Assembly (NCBI GenBank): GCA_963556145.1
Contig: OY744468.1
Span: 6,200,001-6,264,000, forward strand
DNA from: Hygrocybe punicea
Taxonomy: Eukaryota > Basidiomycota > Agaricomycetes > Agaricales > Hygrophoraceae
DNA: 64,000 nucleotides
Direction of reading: 5' to 3'
Below the pieces are notes generated by a model. It made no database searches, was not told the DNA's origin, and saw only the letters and a program-made list of their open reading frames with translations. This document shows, in pieces, positions 23,290-34,052 of this stretch (the first letter of the stretch is position 1; every line of letters starts with the position of its first letter). Made by a program: the position numbers and the translations under genes.

Positions 23290-25885
23290 TCTTGTTGTTC
23301 GTGGGTTTTTGATATCTAAATAACCTATCAGGAAGGGGTTTGTGGGTATATGTACTATATGAATCAATAGAATGTAATAGTGAGGTCTCTTCAATTAAGA
23401 ATTGAGACTTTGAGTAGGTATGAATAGCAATTGGGTGTGTGATGTACTGAAAATACTAATATTCACTACTGGAATATAAAAATATGAACTAATGAATACT
23501 GATAACAATATTCACCAGTTGAATATGGATGGTTTTGGCTACAGGGCCTATTCAATCAAGAGTATCTCTGGGTATTATAATATCTGACTTAAATCCGAAG
23601 CTTCAAACGCACATTGGCTACTAGTTCAGGGATATCTTTAATACCTTTTGAATACTCTGTTTTGTTTAGGATGAAACCTTAACCTTAGAAGTGTATCTAT
23701 TTAGGATGAAACCTTAACCCTAGAAATGTATCTAGCTGACTAATGCTGACTAATGAATTGATTGAACTGAGTGAACTGGGTGAATTCTCCTTGATGACAA
23801 GGGGAACTCAGAGAATGATAGAATAAGAGTGAACTAGACTGGATTGCAAGCACTAGCTACTACAATGAGTAACTACTAGTACTAAGAGAATGAGGGATCA
23901 CACTGTGTGAACCCAACTAAGAGTGACTACTGAGTGGTGAGGGGGGAAATCCTACTGACTACTGGTATTTGGGGGCCCTATTTATACTGTTGGAGAACAA
24001 TGGGGGACTGAGAACAATGGGAAAGTGAGAACAATAGGACTGAGTCATGAGAACAATGGATGGCATCAAAGAGGCTGTGAACAATGGGCTCTATCTCCAT
24101 TTGGACTGTTTAGAACAAAGGACTGCTCAGAACAATAGACCATTGTCTTTATGTAAGCAGAATATCACAATCACTCTCTGATGCATCCTATCTTATCATT
24201 ATCTTATCATCCTCTTGTTCACATCTTATCTAATCATTTCCCATCATCTAGCTAAGCCGCTTTTGATCAATACAAGTAAACAAGATTTGTAATCAATCCA
24301 TTACTGCTAATATAGGTAAGAATGCTAGTTGGGCTTGTCTCCTTGCACGTGCAATACAGAGAAATATATAATAAATACTAATGAGTGGGGGATGTGCCTC
24401 TGTGCACCATACATAAACAGCTAGGTCTGGGCATTGCTAGTGAAGCCATAATAAATGATATAAAAGTAAGCATAAATGCTAATTGTGTCTGTTCACTAGC
24501 ATGCGTAATGTGGAAAGGCATAGAATGGGTACTGATGAGTGTAGGTGTGCATCCATAGTGTTGCACTTAAATATCTAAGTCCGTGGTCCGATGGTAAACC
24601 CATGACATTACACCCAAAAACACTTGGGGTCATGACAACGCCACCAGTCATCGACCCCTGCAGAGCCCAGCGCTTCATCAATGGATGTGGATTGGAGCAA
24701 CATCGTTCCACCCGAAATCCTACTCTCCATTACTCCAAGCCAAACGAGGCCTTCATCTCCCAAGCCATCGACATCCAAACTTGATCCCAGGCCTTAATTT
24801 CGGAGGAGTAAGTCCTTCTTTTGTGGAGTATTCATTATATTTGACTAAAAAGACTGTATCCCAGTCGTTGATTTCTGGAAACTTGGTGACAATCTGTGCC
24901 CTCAAATGTCCTCCTCATACATCGCTACTATTAACATTTGTACAGTTTCTATATATGTATTTCTTTTTGCTCCGTTAAAAATGGTTTGTGTTACTGTCCT
25001 ATGACCATAAGAATTGAGCATGATAGTGAGCATAGATACAGCATAAGGCATCAATCTTGTTGACTGAAAATCTGTTTGTCTAAAATATATCCTGGTGAAT
25101 GCATTACTTTCAGTTCAGTTGTACAACCACCTACACACTCAACTTGAGAAGGACAACCTGAGATGACTCTCATTTGGGCTAATGAAAATTCAAATTGAAT
25201 ATATGTAAGAAACCAGAATCACGAACTTTATGGACCTATTAAATGAGGATACAATGATACAAGAGTAACAAAACCCCCTCTTGTAGTGGAAGATATAACT
25301 GTCACTCCAAGGGGAGCTATGACTCTTTGGTACCGGAATAATACAGTATACTTGTGTGGGAATGATACGTACAGCTCCATAAAAATGACAATGTATTTCT
25401 GACAAGGATGAAGAACAATGATAATTTCCATGAATTACCAAGCAATTGTCAAATATGCACAGTTGTCAAACAGCCTGGTTGTTCAACTTCAATACCTGTT
25501 TTGTCTGTTGAGCAAGCTAGAAATAAATATCACTGAGACTCTGAAGATTAAATCCACAAAATATCTTAAAAGGGGGTACCATTGTTCTTCTCAGTCGGTT
25601 TGATCAATGTCTTGTCAGCCAGACCCCTAATAAGATCGTAAGGCAGCTATTCATGATACAGATGCATTTTTGGCCTGTATCAAGGCATGTCACAGGAACA
25701 TAGAATGGAATAAAAAAAGTAAACACAGATTTCTAAAGATTCAGGCACGCCTTATGGTGTTTTGGGAAAAGCTTACAAATAATATAATGTCATATGATCA
25801 ATCCCATTGTGTTAATTGTTATTCATGATCCGAACCACTTGACTAGTTAAATGGGCGGTGTTTCCTCTTACTGTCACAAATCCTC
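23290..25885. other. Non-coding stretch between Helitron cargo and RepHel gene
   Basis: No gene is supported. 23672-23735 holds a tandem pair of units TTTAGGATGAAACCTTAACC plus about 10 bp. 23990-24140 has about seven spaced GAACAATGG/GAACAATAG motifs next to a CCTATTTATACTG TATA-like site (23979), the look of an LTR U3 region, but no matched second LTR or clean ends were found. 24545-24980 has two short plus-strand ORFs without a recognised family. 25190-25880 is AT-rich and likely includes the RepHel promoter. Confidence 0.5.
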
Positions 25886-27100
25886 ATGAATCCCCACAAC
25901 ATCATCCGTGTCTGCATTGCATGTTTGACTTATCTATATTTCCTTGCAAATGCAACATTATTTCCACAACTATGCCAAGACAAACTTATGTATATCTCTC
26001 CTGAACCAATTTCCTGTCCTGTGATATCGACCTTGACCCAAGAATTGGATGTTTTTCAAAGAAAACTCATAGAACATGAGTTGGCCCCAGATCAGGGCGA
26101 TGCAACAATATTGATGCAAATAAATGCAACACTATATGTAAAGATCATTGGAATAACAAAAGAAACAAAAGATAACTTGACAGTCGATCCATTATTCGTT
26201 TGGACTACATTTAAAAATAGCGCCTTCAAAATGCAAATACGTTCTATTCAATATGCCAGAACATATTTCTTACCTCCTAAATATCTCTTTGCTTTGTATT
26301 GTCTTCTCAAACCTATCACTGTCCAATGTCGTTGTAAAATGATCAAAGCATTGCTCATGCGATCGCTATTGAGACGACATGATTTCAAAGCATATTTATT
26401 TCATTGTATTACTAGTTCTCTATCACATGCAACGTTGCTGTGGACCACACTATGTTTCATAATACGGCATAGCCGTTCAAACATAATTGTGTTCAATTTG
26501 AATTTATTCGGACACTTGTTTAAATCTTTATATATAAATTTCGTTCATAGATATGACTACATTGGTGGTGGTAAACGAATACCAACATTCAAGTTTAGCT
26601 TTCTTCAATCTTTTATGCTACCGTCTAATAATATCAACCATGATTCTGACATATTATTCGAATATGTGGGGCATATTGATGAACAAACAGCCAACACTTT
26701 ATATGAAGATAGAAAAACATATGCATGTGTTAAAATGCCTTTACATGAACTTCTGCCAAATTTGACAGTGAAGGATATTGGTGAAATAACAACAATACAT
26801 GGTATATATTTGTCAAAGACATTACGAAGATTACATGGACAAGATCTATCTGTGGCATTAATGAGGCATAATTGTTCAGCTTGTGATACTCATGTTTCTA
26901 TTTTTCATGTGCATGATATTAAATCACATAAAGACCTGTGTAAACAGTGGTACAGAAGACAAAAAATGACAGAAACATATGAGTGCGGCAAAGAAGAAAC
27001 TCAGGCTCAAATGAAAGAAGAATTGGACAAGTCAGATGAGCAATTATTTCCTCCTCCTCCTCCATCTATTGAATTGAAGGAAACCATAATCAGCAACTAG
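25886..27100 (+). CDS. Helitron RepHel protein, N-terminal part (ends at an in-frame TAG)
   Basis: 404 codons. The C-terminal third has CSACDTHVSIFHVHD (a zinc-binding Cys/His cluster), an acidic-basic linker and PPPPPS. It stops at TAG 27098-27100. The next codons, in the same frame with no other stop, encode CRDTSPECFQESGCAVCGQL and run straight into the main RepHel ORF. This is therefore best read as the beginning of one Helitron protein of about 2,580 codons cut by a single nonsense codon. The N-terminal 250 residues show no recognised domain; the true start could be further upstream. Confidence 0.7.
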   Translation: MNPHNIIRVCIACLTYLYFLANATLFPQLCQDKLMYISPEPISCPVISTLTQELDVFQRKLIEHELAPDQGDATILMQINATLYVKIIGITKETKDNLTVDPLFVWTTFKNSAFKMQIRSIQYARTYFLPPKYLFALYCLLKPITVQCRCKMIKALLMRSLLRRHDFKAYLFHCITSSLSHATLLWTTLCFIIRHSRSNIIVFNLNLFGHLFKSLYINFVHRYDYIGGGKRIPTFKFSFLQSFMLPSNNINHDSDILFEYVGHIDEQTANTLYEDRKTYACVKMPLHELLPNLTVKDIGEITTIHGIYLSKTLRRLHGQDLSVALMRHNCSACDTHVSIFHVHDIKSHKDLCKQWYRRQKMTETYECGKEETQAQMKEELDKSDEQLFPPPPPSIELKETIISN

Positions 27101-30100
27101 TGCAGAGATACATCACCTGAATGTTTCCAAGAAAGTGGGTGTGCTGTATGTGGTCAATTGGTTGCATTGAAAAACATGTCTTTATTGTCAAAGATGAAGG
27201 TTAATCTGAAAATATTAACTAGAGACAATATGGGAATCACAAGATGTGAACGATATCATTGTTCTGATCCAATAGAGGATATCAAAGGTCCAGTGCTAGA
27301 TGACACATGTAAATGGATATGCAAACCATGTGTGCTCAGTCTGAATAAAGGCCAAACTCCCAAATATGCTTTGGCGAATGGACTTTGGATGGGAAGAATT
27401 CCTGCACAACTTCAAAATCTAACATTTGCTGAACAACTTTTGATTGCCCGTGTTCGTCACAACAAATGTATTGTTCGTGTCTCCTCTGGGATGCATAAAA
27501 TGAAAGCAAATGCCATCATGTTTCAAAACCCAACACCAAAGATATATCAACGGTTGCCTCCAACAATTAAAGAACTTGATGAAGTGCTAGCGTTTATTTT
27601 CACTGGTCCTGCCAGACCAACTCCAGAAGACATGGAGCGAACGCCTTTATTGGTTCGCCGAAGGCGAGTTTCTGCAGCTTTAGAATGGCTGAAATTGAAT
27701 CACATGGATTACTATGATTTAGATATCTCCTATGAAAATCTAGCACAATATCCAGATCATGGAATTCCTGTTGTGGTTGCATATCGACCAGCAGACACAA
27801 ATAAGGAACCAGAAGCCACTAGTGCATTTGACAATGAAGTGGAAGATGGTGTGGAAGATGGGCCTTGTCCCTGTGTTGTTAGTGGAGTAACTGGCGAAAA
27901 TCTAGATATTACAAGTCCAAAGGCATTAATAGCTAGAGCGACCAAGCACTTGATAGATGACCATGGTGGTGTTCTTGCCATAAGCCATGCTAGAAATCCA
28001 GAATCGTTCTTTAATAATCCTCAGTTATATCCTATGATGTTTCCCTGCCTATTTCCATATGGCTTGGGTGGTATTAGCAGCATAGACAATGATGTTTTAA
28101 GCATCAGTGATATGATGCACAAAAGACATCTCCTGATGTACCATGACAAAAGATTTCAAACCGATCCCTATTTTCCATTGATTGCATTCAATCAAGAACA
28201 AATCAAGGACAGTACAACCGGAGGATATTTGTTGACTAATAAACATAATTTCAACAATATTGCAGATCGCCTGATGAATATCAATACAGCTGTTTTGGAT
28301 GACCTCTCTAAGAGATTATCTACAGGTGATAGAGTCAAACCAGATACATCGGAAGAGAAAGCATGCTATAAACTCATTTCTGATCTGGATCACGCAGCTG
28401 GTCAGGTCAAAGGTTCAATTACTAACAAGAAATACGTGGGAAATGAGATTTGGTCTCTGATATCCTATATTGGTGCTCCGACTTGGTTTATCACTTTTGC
28501 ACCTGCAGACATCAATCACCCACTATGCTTATATTATGCTGACAACAAAGAAAAGTTTTATCCTAAACTACGTCTACCCCAGGATTGTTACAAACTAATT
28601 GCAAACAATCCAGTTGCTGGAGCCCGCTTTTTTCACTTTACTACTGAAATGTTCATCAAACATATATTAGGAATAAATGAATCTCATCCTGGCCTGTATG
28701 GAAACACATCAGGTTATTATGCAACGGTAGAGGAACAAGGACGTCTTACCTTGCATCTTCATATGCTGTTGTGGATAAAGGGATGCCTTACACCTCAGGA
28801 AATACGTGACAAAATTATGGGTGAAAATTCTGACTTTCAGAAAAGATTAGTGGAATATTTGGAAAGTTTGTGTGTAGGACAATTCATGACAGGTTCTAAA
28901 GATGAGGTATCACAGAAAATGGAACAGACAATGTCGAAACCTGAATATCAACCACCAACATGTGTCATGCCAGATCCACCATCATATAATTGTTCCATGA
29001 ATTGTCAATATCACAACAAAAGATCAACATGGTGGCAAAGGTTTCAAGATGTTGTAGATGATCTTTTATTGCGATTAAATGTACATAACAGGCATGATGG
29101 CAAAAAAAAGCCATACTGTCTTAATTCGAAAGGTGAATGTAAACGACGATTTCCCCGTGATATCTTTCAACAAACTTTTGTAGAACCTAACACTGGTGCT
29201 CTCAACCTCAAGCATGGTGAACCTTGGATGAACACGGTGACACCTGAAGTTACATATATGCTACGATGCAATTCTGATGTGACCAGCTTATTATCAGGTA
29301 CTGCTATAAAGGCCATAGTTGCATACATAACAGATTATATTACAAAATTCTCCTTGAAGACCTATAGCATTTTTGAAGTGATAAAAAGTATTTTTGATAA
29401 GAATTCCGAAATGATTGGTGGCGACCTGAAAAGAAAAGACAAAGTCAGAAAGCTGTTTACACAAATAGTCAATTCACTCACCTCCAAAATGGAAATTGGT
29501 GCTCCAATGGCTTCATTATATGTCCTTGGAAATCCTGATCACTACACCAGTCATAAATTCGTGCCATTCTTTTGGAGATCTTATGTTAAAGAGGTTATCA
29601 GTGCATGGTCTGATGAAGAAATTCCTAATATATGTGAAGACCAAAATAATGCACAAAAGGTTGTTATTGGTAAGAATAATGGCGCATACATTGGACTTTC
29701 CAAAGTAAATAATTATATGTTCAGACCCGCCTTGTATGATAATGTATCACTGTATGACTGGATACGTCTTGCCACTATGGAACCAAAGAAAAGACGCACC
29801 AAAACAAAGACCAAAAGGGCCAGAAAAGAACCAGTGCAAAACCAAATTTTTGACAATCTAGGCTGGGATGATTTGTCTGACTCTTGCACTGAACCTACTA
29901 ATGTTGACTATTCCAGTGATGACAACTTGTCTGATGTCGTTGATAATGATATACTCATGGAGATAGATGAAATTCCAAAACCTGATAGTTTGAATAGACA
30001 TGCAGGCACAGAAATAGCTGATAAAACAAATGAAGTTGATCTTAATAAATTGACAAAATTTGAAAATGATTATACTTTACATTCCAATCATCCACAATAT

Positions 30101-33100
30101 CTTACCCACCATGCCAAAATGAAAGGGAATGATCCTTTCATAGTTCCTAATTTTATTCCGAACACTTTGCCAAGGGCTGACCGTGGTGATCGAGAATATT
30201 ATTGTTGTACAATGTTAATGTTTTTCAAGCCATGGAGAAGTGGCAAAGAACTCAAAAGTAAATTACAAACATGGGATAATGCTTTTATAGACCACGAGTT
30301 TTCTAAAAAAGAACTAGAGATCATGAAATACTTTGGTCTGCGGTATGAATGTTTGGATGCAAGAGATGATTTCTCTGCTAAACGTCAGAAGAATAATACT
30401 GCAAATATAAGGTATTCATGGGCGACCTCAAACGGTCTTGATGAACTGGATGACATGCACAATGCTGAATTTGCATTTAATGGCGACGACTTCAACAACA
30501 ATATTGATGAAGACAATAATGACACGGAAATACTCCTGAAACTTGGTCAAAAAGGACAAAAAAGGAAAGATCAAATGCTGATAGCTGAAAGAACTTTGAA
30601 AAGGTCAGGGTGGCTCGATGATTGTATTGATGGTACCCCAGATATAGGACCGTTGATACCTATAGAACCACCTGTAGTACAATCAGCAAAATTGTGGAGA
30701 ACTGCAGTCCTTGCAAAGAAAAAGGAAATCATCGATGACAGAAATAAAAATTTACCAACAAACACAGCAACCATAAATAAATTGGGAAATTTTCAATATA
30801 ATGATGTCAAGATAGTGGATGCAGCATACATCAACCATATGTTTATTCCTGCAAACAGAGCTGATCGTCATCTTATTGATGTAACTATCAATGATTACAA
30901 GTTGAACACTGACCAAAAGAGAGCATTTCATATCATTGCGAATCACTCTACCTTGATTAACGGTTCTGATAAGCTACGCATGTATCTTGGTGGGATGGCA
31001 GGCACAGGGAAATCACAAGTCATCAAAGCATTGACTAGTTTTTTTGGTAAACACAACGAAAATCATCGATTTGTGGTTCTTGCACCAACCGGTGGTGCTG
31101 CTGCCCTTGTAAATGGATCCACATATCACTCCATTCTTGGAATTAATCAGGGAGGATCATCTTGTTCCCTTGCACAAGTATGTGCCAATCTTGATGGTGT
31201 GGATTACATTTTCATTGATGAGGTGTCAATGTTATCTTGCAGAGATATGTATAAAATCAGTGCTCAGTGTGCAAATGCACGTGGTGTTTATGATGAACCC
31301 TTTGGTGGCATTAATATGATATTTGCAGGAGATTTTGGCCAACTTCCACCAGCTATGAGTGGTGCTCCTTTATACTCTGGAACCGTTGGTGTCCAAATCA
31401 ATTCCAGTCAAACTATAGCAAATCAGGAAGCGGCTATAGGCAAAGCTCTTTGGCATCAAATAACAACAGTTGTTATATTACGTGAAAATATGAGACAAAC
31501 CAATCAGTCAGAAGAAGATGTCCAACTGAGGCTTGCTTTGGAAAACATGAGATACAAAGCATGTACTCCCAAAGATATTGCATTTCTTCGTACTCGTGTT
31601 GCAGGAAAAGGTCCAAATGATCCAAAATTAGCCCAAAAGAAATTCAGGAATGTGTCAGTTATAACTGCATTGAATGCACAAAAAGACAAAATCAATGAAC
31701 TTGGTATTCAATGTTTTGCTGCTGAAAATAGGAGACCATTAACATCATTCTATTCCATAGACAGATGGAATGATCCTACTAGTTCCAATAGCAAAAGAAA
31801 ATCTCATCACATGTCAACAATTTTGGATCCTATTCGACACACAAAGATATTGGAACCTTCACTCCAAAAGCTACTTTGGAGCCAACCACATGCATCATCC
31901 TCTGATCATATACCAGGAAGATTGGACTTATGTGTAGGCATGCCAGTGATGCTGAGGAACAATGATGCAACAGAGTGCTGCATTACCAAAGGAGCAGAGG
32001 GCATAGTTGTGGGTTGGCAGAGTGCAATAGGTCCTGAGCAACAAACTGTACTGGACACTTTATTTGTCAGATTATTGAATCCTCCAAAAAAAATTAACAT
32101 AGAAGGACTTCCTGAAAATGTTGTGCCGATTACAAAACATGTCACTTCCACCATGTGCTCATTACCCAATGATGATGTGATATCTTTGTCAAGAGAACAA
32201 GTGTTGGTACTACCTAATTTTGCAATGACTGATTATGCATGTCAAGGACGTACTCGTCCTAACAATGTAGTTGACCTCAGTAGTTGTAGAAACCACCAAT
32301 CCTATTATACTTGCTTATCAAGAAGTGCTTCTGCAGCAGGAACTATCATCATGCAAGGCTTTGATCCTAAAGTAATTACTGGGGGTGCTTCTGGATATCT
32401 CAGGCAGGAATTCAGAGAATTAGAACTGCTTGATGAGATTACCAAACTGAAATATCAAGGACTCTTACCAGACCATGTCAAGGGAGATCAGCGAAATTCT
32501 ATCATTGATCAATTTAGAAAATGGAAAGGAAAGTCATATATTCCAAAAAACATTCATCATGCTATCGCATGGAAAGCCACGGAGCAACTAAATCAATACA
32601 CAACACAGCCCTCTCCATGGCAATTAATTAAACATATGAACAAAAATCAAAAGGCAGATTTCAGAAACCTCAACTTTGTTCCTGCAAAAGGAACTGTTCC
32701 AATCACTGTCACTCATAAAAATTCGACGGCCAATGTATTGCAAAATAAAAAACGAAAATTACAACAAGTTGTAAGTTCATCTTCCATAGTGAAAAAAAGA
32801 CGAAAAACAAGTACTATTGAATTAAATGAACCAAAAGGGTTTATATGGCATGCGGAAGATTGGAGCTGTGCTTATGATTCACTCTTTACAATATTACTAG
32901 CAATATGGAATGAAGATCCATCAAGTTGGAAAAAAAGATTCAATAGCATCAATGAAATATTAAAGATTTTGAGCTTAGGATTCAAACGATCCAAGAATCA
33001 CACAACAGATTTAGAAACAGTTAGAAATACAATCAGACATTTATTGCATCAAGATAAACCCGAAATATTTCCTTATGGTCAAGTTGGCATTGCCATAAGT

Positions 33101-33631
33101 GATTTGGCCCATTATATAATGAAAGCAAATGAACCAATGACTTCAACTTGTCTTAAATGTATCAATTGTGAAAACATAACTATTCTGGAAAATGATAGAT
33201 GTGACGCCATCTTTCATTGTTCATATTCATTTTCTGGAACAATCTCAACATGTCTTGCTCAAATCATAGTTAATAGACAACGGCACAAATGTCAATTGTG
33301 TTGGGGAGAGATTACTAAATTTATTGCATTTAACAAAATTCCACCTCTAATCATGTTTACAGTTGACTCTATTGAGAATTTAATAATTAGTCAAGTTATA
33401 AACTTGTCAATTGATGACATATCCACTGCTTACACATTGAGAGGAATTGTGTACTTTGGTGATGCACATTTTACTGCCCGCATATTCATCAACAGTATGG
33501 TATGGTTTCATGATGGTATATCAACCAGATCAATTTGTATTAATGAAGGTGATATAGATGACTTTTCAAATATTAATTTATTGTCATGTAATGGTAATAA
33601 TGCTGTACTGTTTATATATGCTCAATCTTAA
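27101..33631 (+). CDS. Helitron replication initiator-helicase (RepHel) with C-terminal USP-like protease domain
   Basis: Numbered from Met at 27158 (2157 residues). Residues about 20-200 are DUF6570-like (LLIARVRHNKCIVRVSSGM, FTGPARPTPED). The Rep nuclease (Helitron_like_N) covers about 285-760: LFPYGLGG, the HUH motif LHLHM with His533 and His535, and the two-tyrosine motif Tyr723-x3-Tyr727 for strand nicking in rolling-circle transposition. A linker with basic and acidic runs (880-960) follows. A PIF1-type SF1B helicase covers about 1250-1750: GGMAGTGKS, FIDEVSML, FAGDFGQLPP, YTCLSRS. The C-terminal 280 residues look like a peptidase C19 (USP) fold: Cys1904 in DWSCAYDSL, CxxC pairs (CINC, CQLC), His2104 in GDAHFTARI and Asp2119 in WFHDG. 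The long open frame suggests recent activity. Acts on the Helitron ends in the nucleus. Confidence 0.92.
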   Translation, partial: CRDTSPECFQESGCAVCGQLVALKNMSLLSKMKVNLKILTRDNMGITRCERYHCSDPIEDIKGPVLDDTCKWICKPCVLSLNKGQTPKYALANGLWMGRIPAQLQNLTFAEQLLIARVRHNKCIVRVSSGMHKMKANAIMFQNPTPKIYQRLPPTIKELDEVLAFIFTGPARPTPEDMERTPLLVRRRRVSAALEWLKLNHMDYYDLDISYENLAQYPDHGIPVVVAYRPADTNKEPEATSAFDNEVEDGVEDGPCPCVVSGVTGENLDITSPKALIARATKHLIDDHGGVLAISHARNPESFFNNPQLYPMMFPCLFPYGLGGISSIDNDVLSISDMMHKRHLLMYHDKRFQTDPYFPLIAFNQEQIKDSTTGGYLLTNKHNFNNIADRLMNINTAVLDDLSKRLSTGDRVKPDTSEEKACYKLISDLDHAAGQVKGSITNKKYVGNEIWSLISYIGAPTWFITFAPADINHPLCLYYADNKEKFYPKLRLPQDCYKLIANNPVAGARFFHFTTEMFIKHILGINESHPGLYGNTSGYYATVEEQGRLTLHLHMLLWIKGCLTPQEIRDKIMGENSDFQKRLVEYLESLCVGQFMTGSKDEVSQKMEQTMSKPEYQPPTCVMPDPPSYNCSMNCQYHNKRSTWWQRFQDVVDDLLLRLNVHNRHDGKKKPYCLNSKGECKRRFPRDIFQQTFVEPNTGALNLKHGEPWMNTVTPEVTYMLRCNSDVTSLLSGTAIKAIVAYITDYITKFSLKTYSIFEVIKSIFDKNSEMIGGDLKRKDKVRKLFTQIVNSLTSKMEIGAPMASLYVLGNPDHYTSHKFVPFFWRSYVKEVISAWSDEEIPNICEDQNNAQKVVIGKNNGAYIGLSKVNNYMFRPALYDNVSLYDWIRLATMEPKKRRTKTKTKRARKEPVQNQIFDNLGWDDLSDSCTEPTNVDYSSDDNLSDVVDNDILMEIDEIPKPDSLNRHAGTEIADKTNEVDLNKLTKFENDYTLHSNHPQYLTHHAKMKGNDPFIVPNFIPNTLPRADRGDREYYCCTMLMFFKPWRSGKELKSKLQTWDNAFIDHEFSKKELEIMKYFGLRYECLDARDDFSAKRQKNNTANIRYSWATSNGLDELDDMHNAEFAFNGDDFNNNIDEDNNDTEILLKLGQKGQKRKDQMLIAERTLKRSGWLDDCIDGTPDIGPLIPIEPPVVQSAKLWRTAVLAKKKEIIDDRNKNLPTNTATINKLGNFQYNDVKIVDAAYINHMFIPANRADRHLIDVTINDYKLNTDQKRAFHIIANHSTLINGSDKLRMYLGGMAGTGKSQVIKALTSFFGKHNENHRFVVLAPTGGAAALVNGSTYHSILGINQGGSSCSLAQVCANLDGVDYIFIDEVSMLSCRDMYKISAQCANARGVYDEPFGGINMIFAGDFGQLPPAMSGAPLYSGTVGVQINSSQTIANQEAAIGKALWHQITTVVILRENMRQTNQSEEDVQLRLALENMRYKACTPKDIAFLRTRVAGKGPNDPKLAQKKFRNVSVITALNAQKDKINELGIQCFAAENRRPLTSFYSIDRWNDPTSSNSKRKSHHMSTILDPIRHTKILEPSLQKLLWSQPHASSSDHIPGRLDLCVGMPVMLRNNDATECCITKGAEGIVVGWQSAIGPEQQTVLDTLFVRLLNPPKKINIEGLPENVVPITKHVTSTMCSLPNDDVISLSREQVLVLPNFAMTDYACQGRTRPNNVVDLSSCRNHQSYYTCLSRSASAAGTIIMQGFDPKVITGGASGYLRQEFRELELLDEITKLKYQGLLPDHVKGDQRNSIIDQFRKWKGKSYIPKNIHHAIAWKATEQLNQYTTQPSPWQLIKHMNKNQKADFRNLNFVPAKGTVPITVTHKNSTANVLQNKKRKLQQVVSSSSIVKKRRKTSTIELNEPKGFIWHAEDWSCAYDSLFTILLAIWNEDPSSWKKRFNSINEILKILSLGFKRSKNHTTDLETVRNTIRHLLHQDKPEIFPYGQVGIAISDLAHYIMKANEPMTSTCLKCINCENITILENDRCDAIFHCSYSFSGTISTCLAQIIVNRQRHKCQLCWGEITKFIAFNKIPPLIMFTVDSIENLIISQVINLSIDDISTAYTLRGIVYFGDAHFTARIFINSMVWFHDGISTRSICINEGDIDDFSNINLLSCNGNNAVLFIYAQS

Positions 33632-33668
33632 TATGTGTTCTCTTGTTAAAAGAAGGGACGAGTAACAT

Positions 33669-33700
33669 GCCATGCAAAGCAATGGCCCACACCCCACTAG
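33669..33700 (+). terminator. Helitron 3' hairpin and CTAG terminus
   Basis: GCCATGC (33669-33675), loop AAA, and GCAATGGC (33679-33686, one bulged A) form a short stem. Ten bases follow, then CTAG (33697-33700), then host T. This is the rolling-circle transposition terminator arrangement of Helitrons. It lies 38 bp after the RepHel stop. Confidence 0.8.
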
Positions 33701-34051
33701 TCAAACTGATCTAATTAATGTCTTCTCCAGTGAACAGAAGCTGGTTCCCCTATGGTCCATACCCTGGTGTGTGGTGTCCCGCCTGCACAATTCATACATT
33801 TTGGAAGCACTCAATGGTGTACCGCTACCCGGCATTTTTAATGCATGCCGCCTCTGATCATTTGAGCCATGAGATGGAACGAGAATGGCCCAAACAGAGC
33901 ATGATCATTGGCTTGCTGATGACACCATGCCCACAAACAACCATGGCAAAGGAATAAAGGTTGTGGGCAACAAGGAAGAAGAGTCGACATCAGGAGATGG
34001 TGACAAGGCTGACAATGTAGCGACGAGGGTGTTGCTATGAATAAAGGGGGC
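33701..34051 (+). pseudogene. gypsy integrase C-terminal tail and polypurine tract (displaced 3' part)
   Basis: Read in the phase expected from 12707: QTDLINVFSSEQKLVPLWS, then VVSRLHNSYILEALNG, the usual C-terminal segment of fungal gypsy integrases, ending with FNACRL. Decayed sequence follows to AAAGGGGG at 34043-34050, a polypurine tract immediately before the 3' LTR. It belongs with 7684-12707. Confidence 0.8.
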
Positions 34052-34052
34052 A

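Larger units (their letters stand above)
12708..33700 (+). mobile_element. Giant cargo-carrying Helitron (about 21 kb)
   Basis: 5' end TC (12708-12709) after A; 3' end CTAG (33697-33700) before T; an imperfect 7-bp-stem hairpin (33669-33686) sits 10 nt upstream of CTAG. These are the canonical Helitron ends with A/T insertion and no target duplication. Deleting the segment joins ...GGGAA to TCAAACT... and the gypsy integrase frame continues without a shift into its conserved tail (QKLVPLWS, NSYILEALNG). The RepHel gene (25886-33631) fills the 3' third. The 5' 13 kb carries unrelated, mostly intron-containing genes on both strands (13.2-23.3 kb), a hAT-type MITE and repeat arrays. Nested later insertions may account for part of the length. 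Confidence 0.82.

Noticed and set aside
24540..24790. Possible tRNA-like stretch near GGTCCGATGGTAAACCC
   Set aside because: No cloverleaf with proper T-loop GTTCRANNC could be made.
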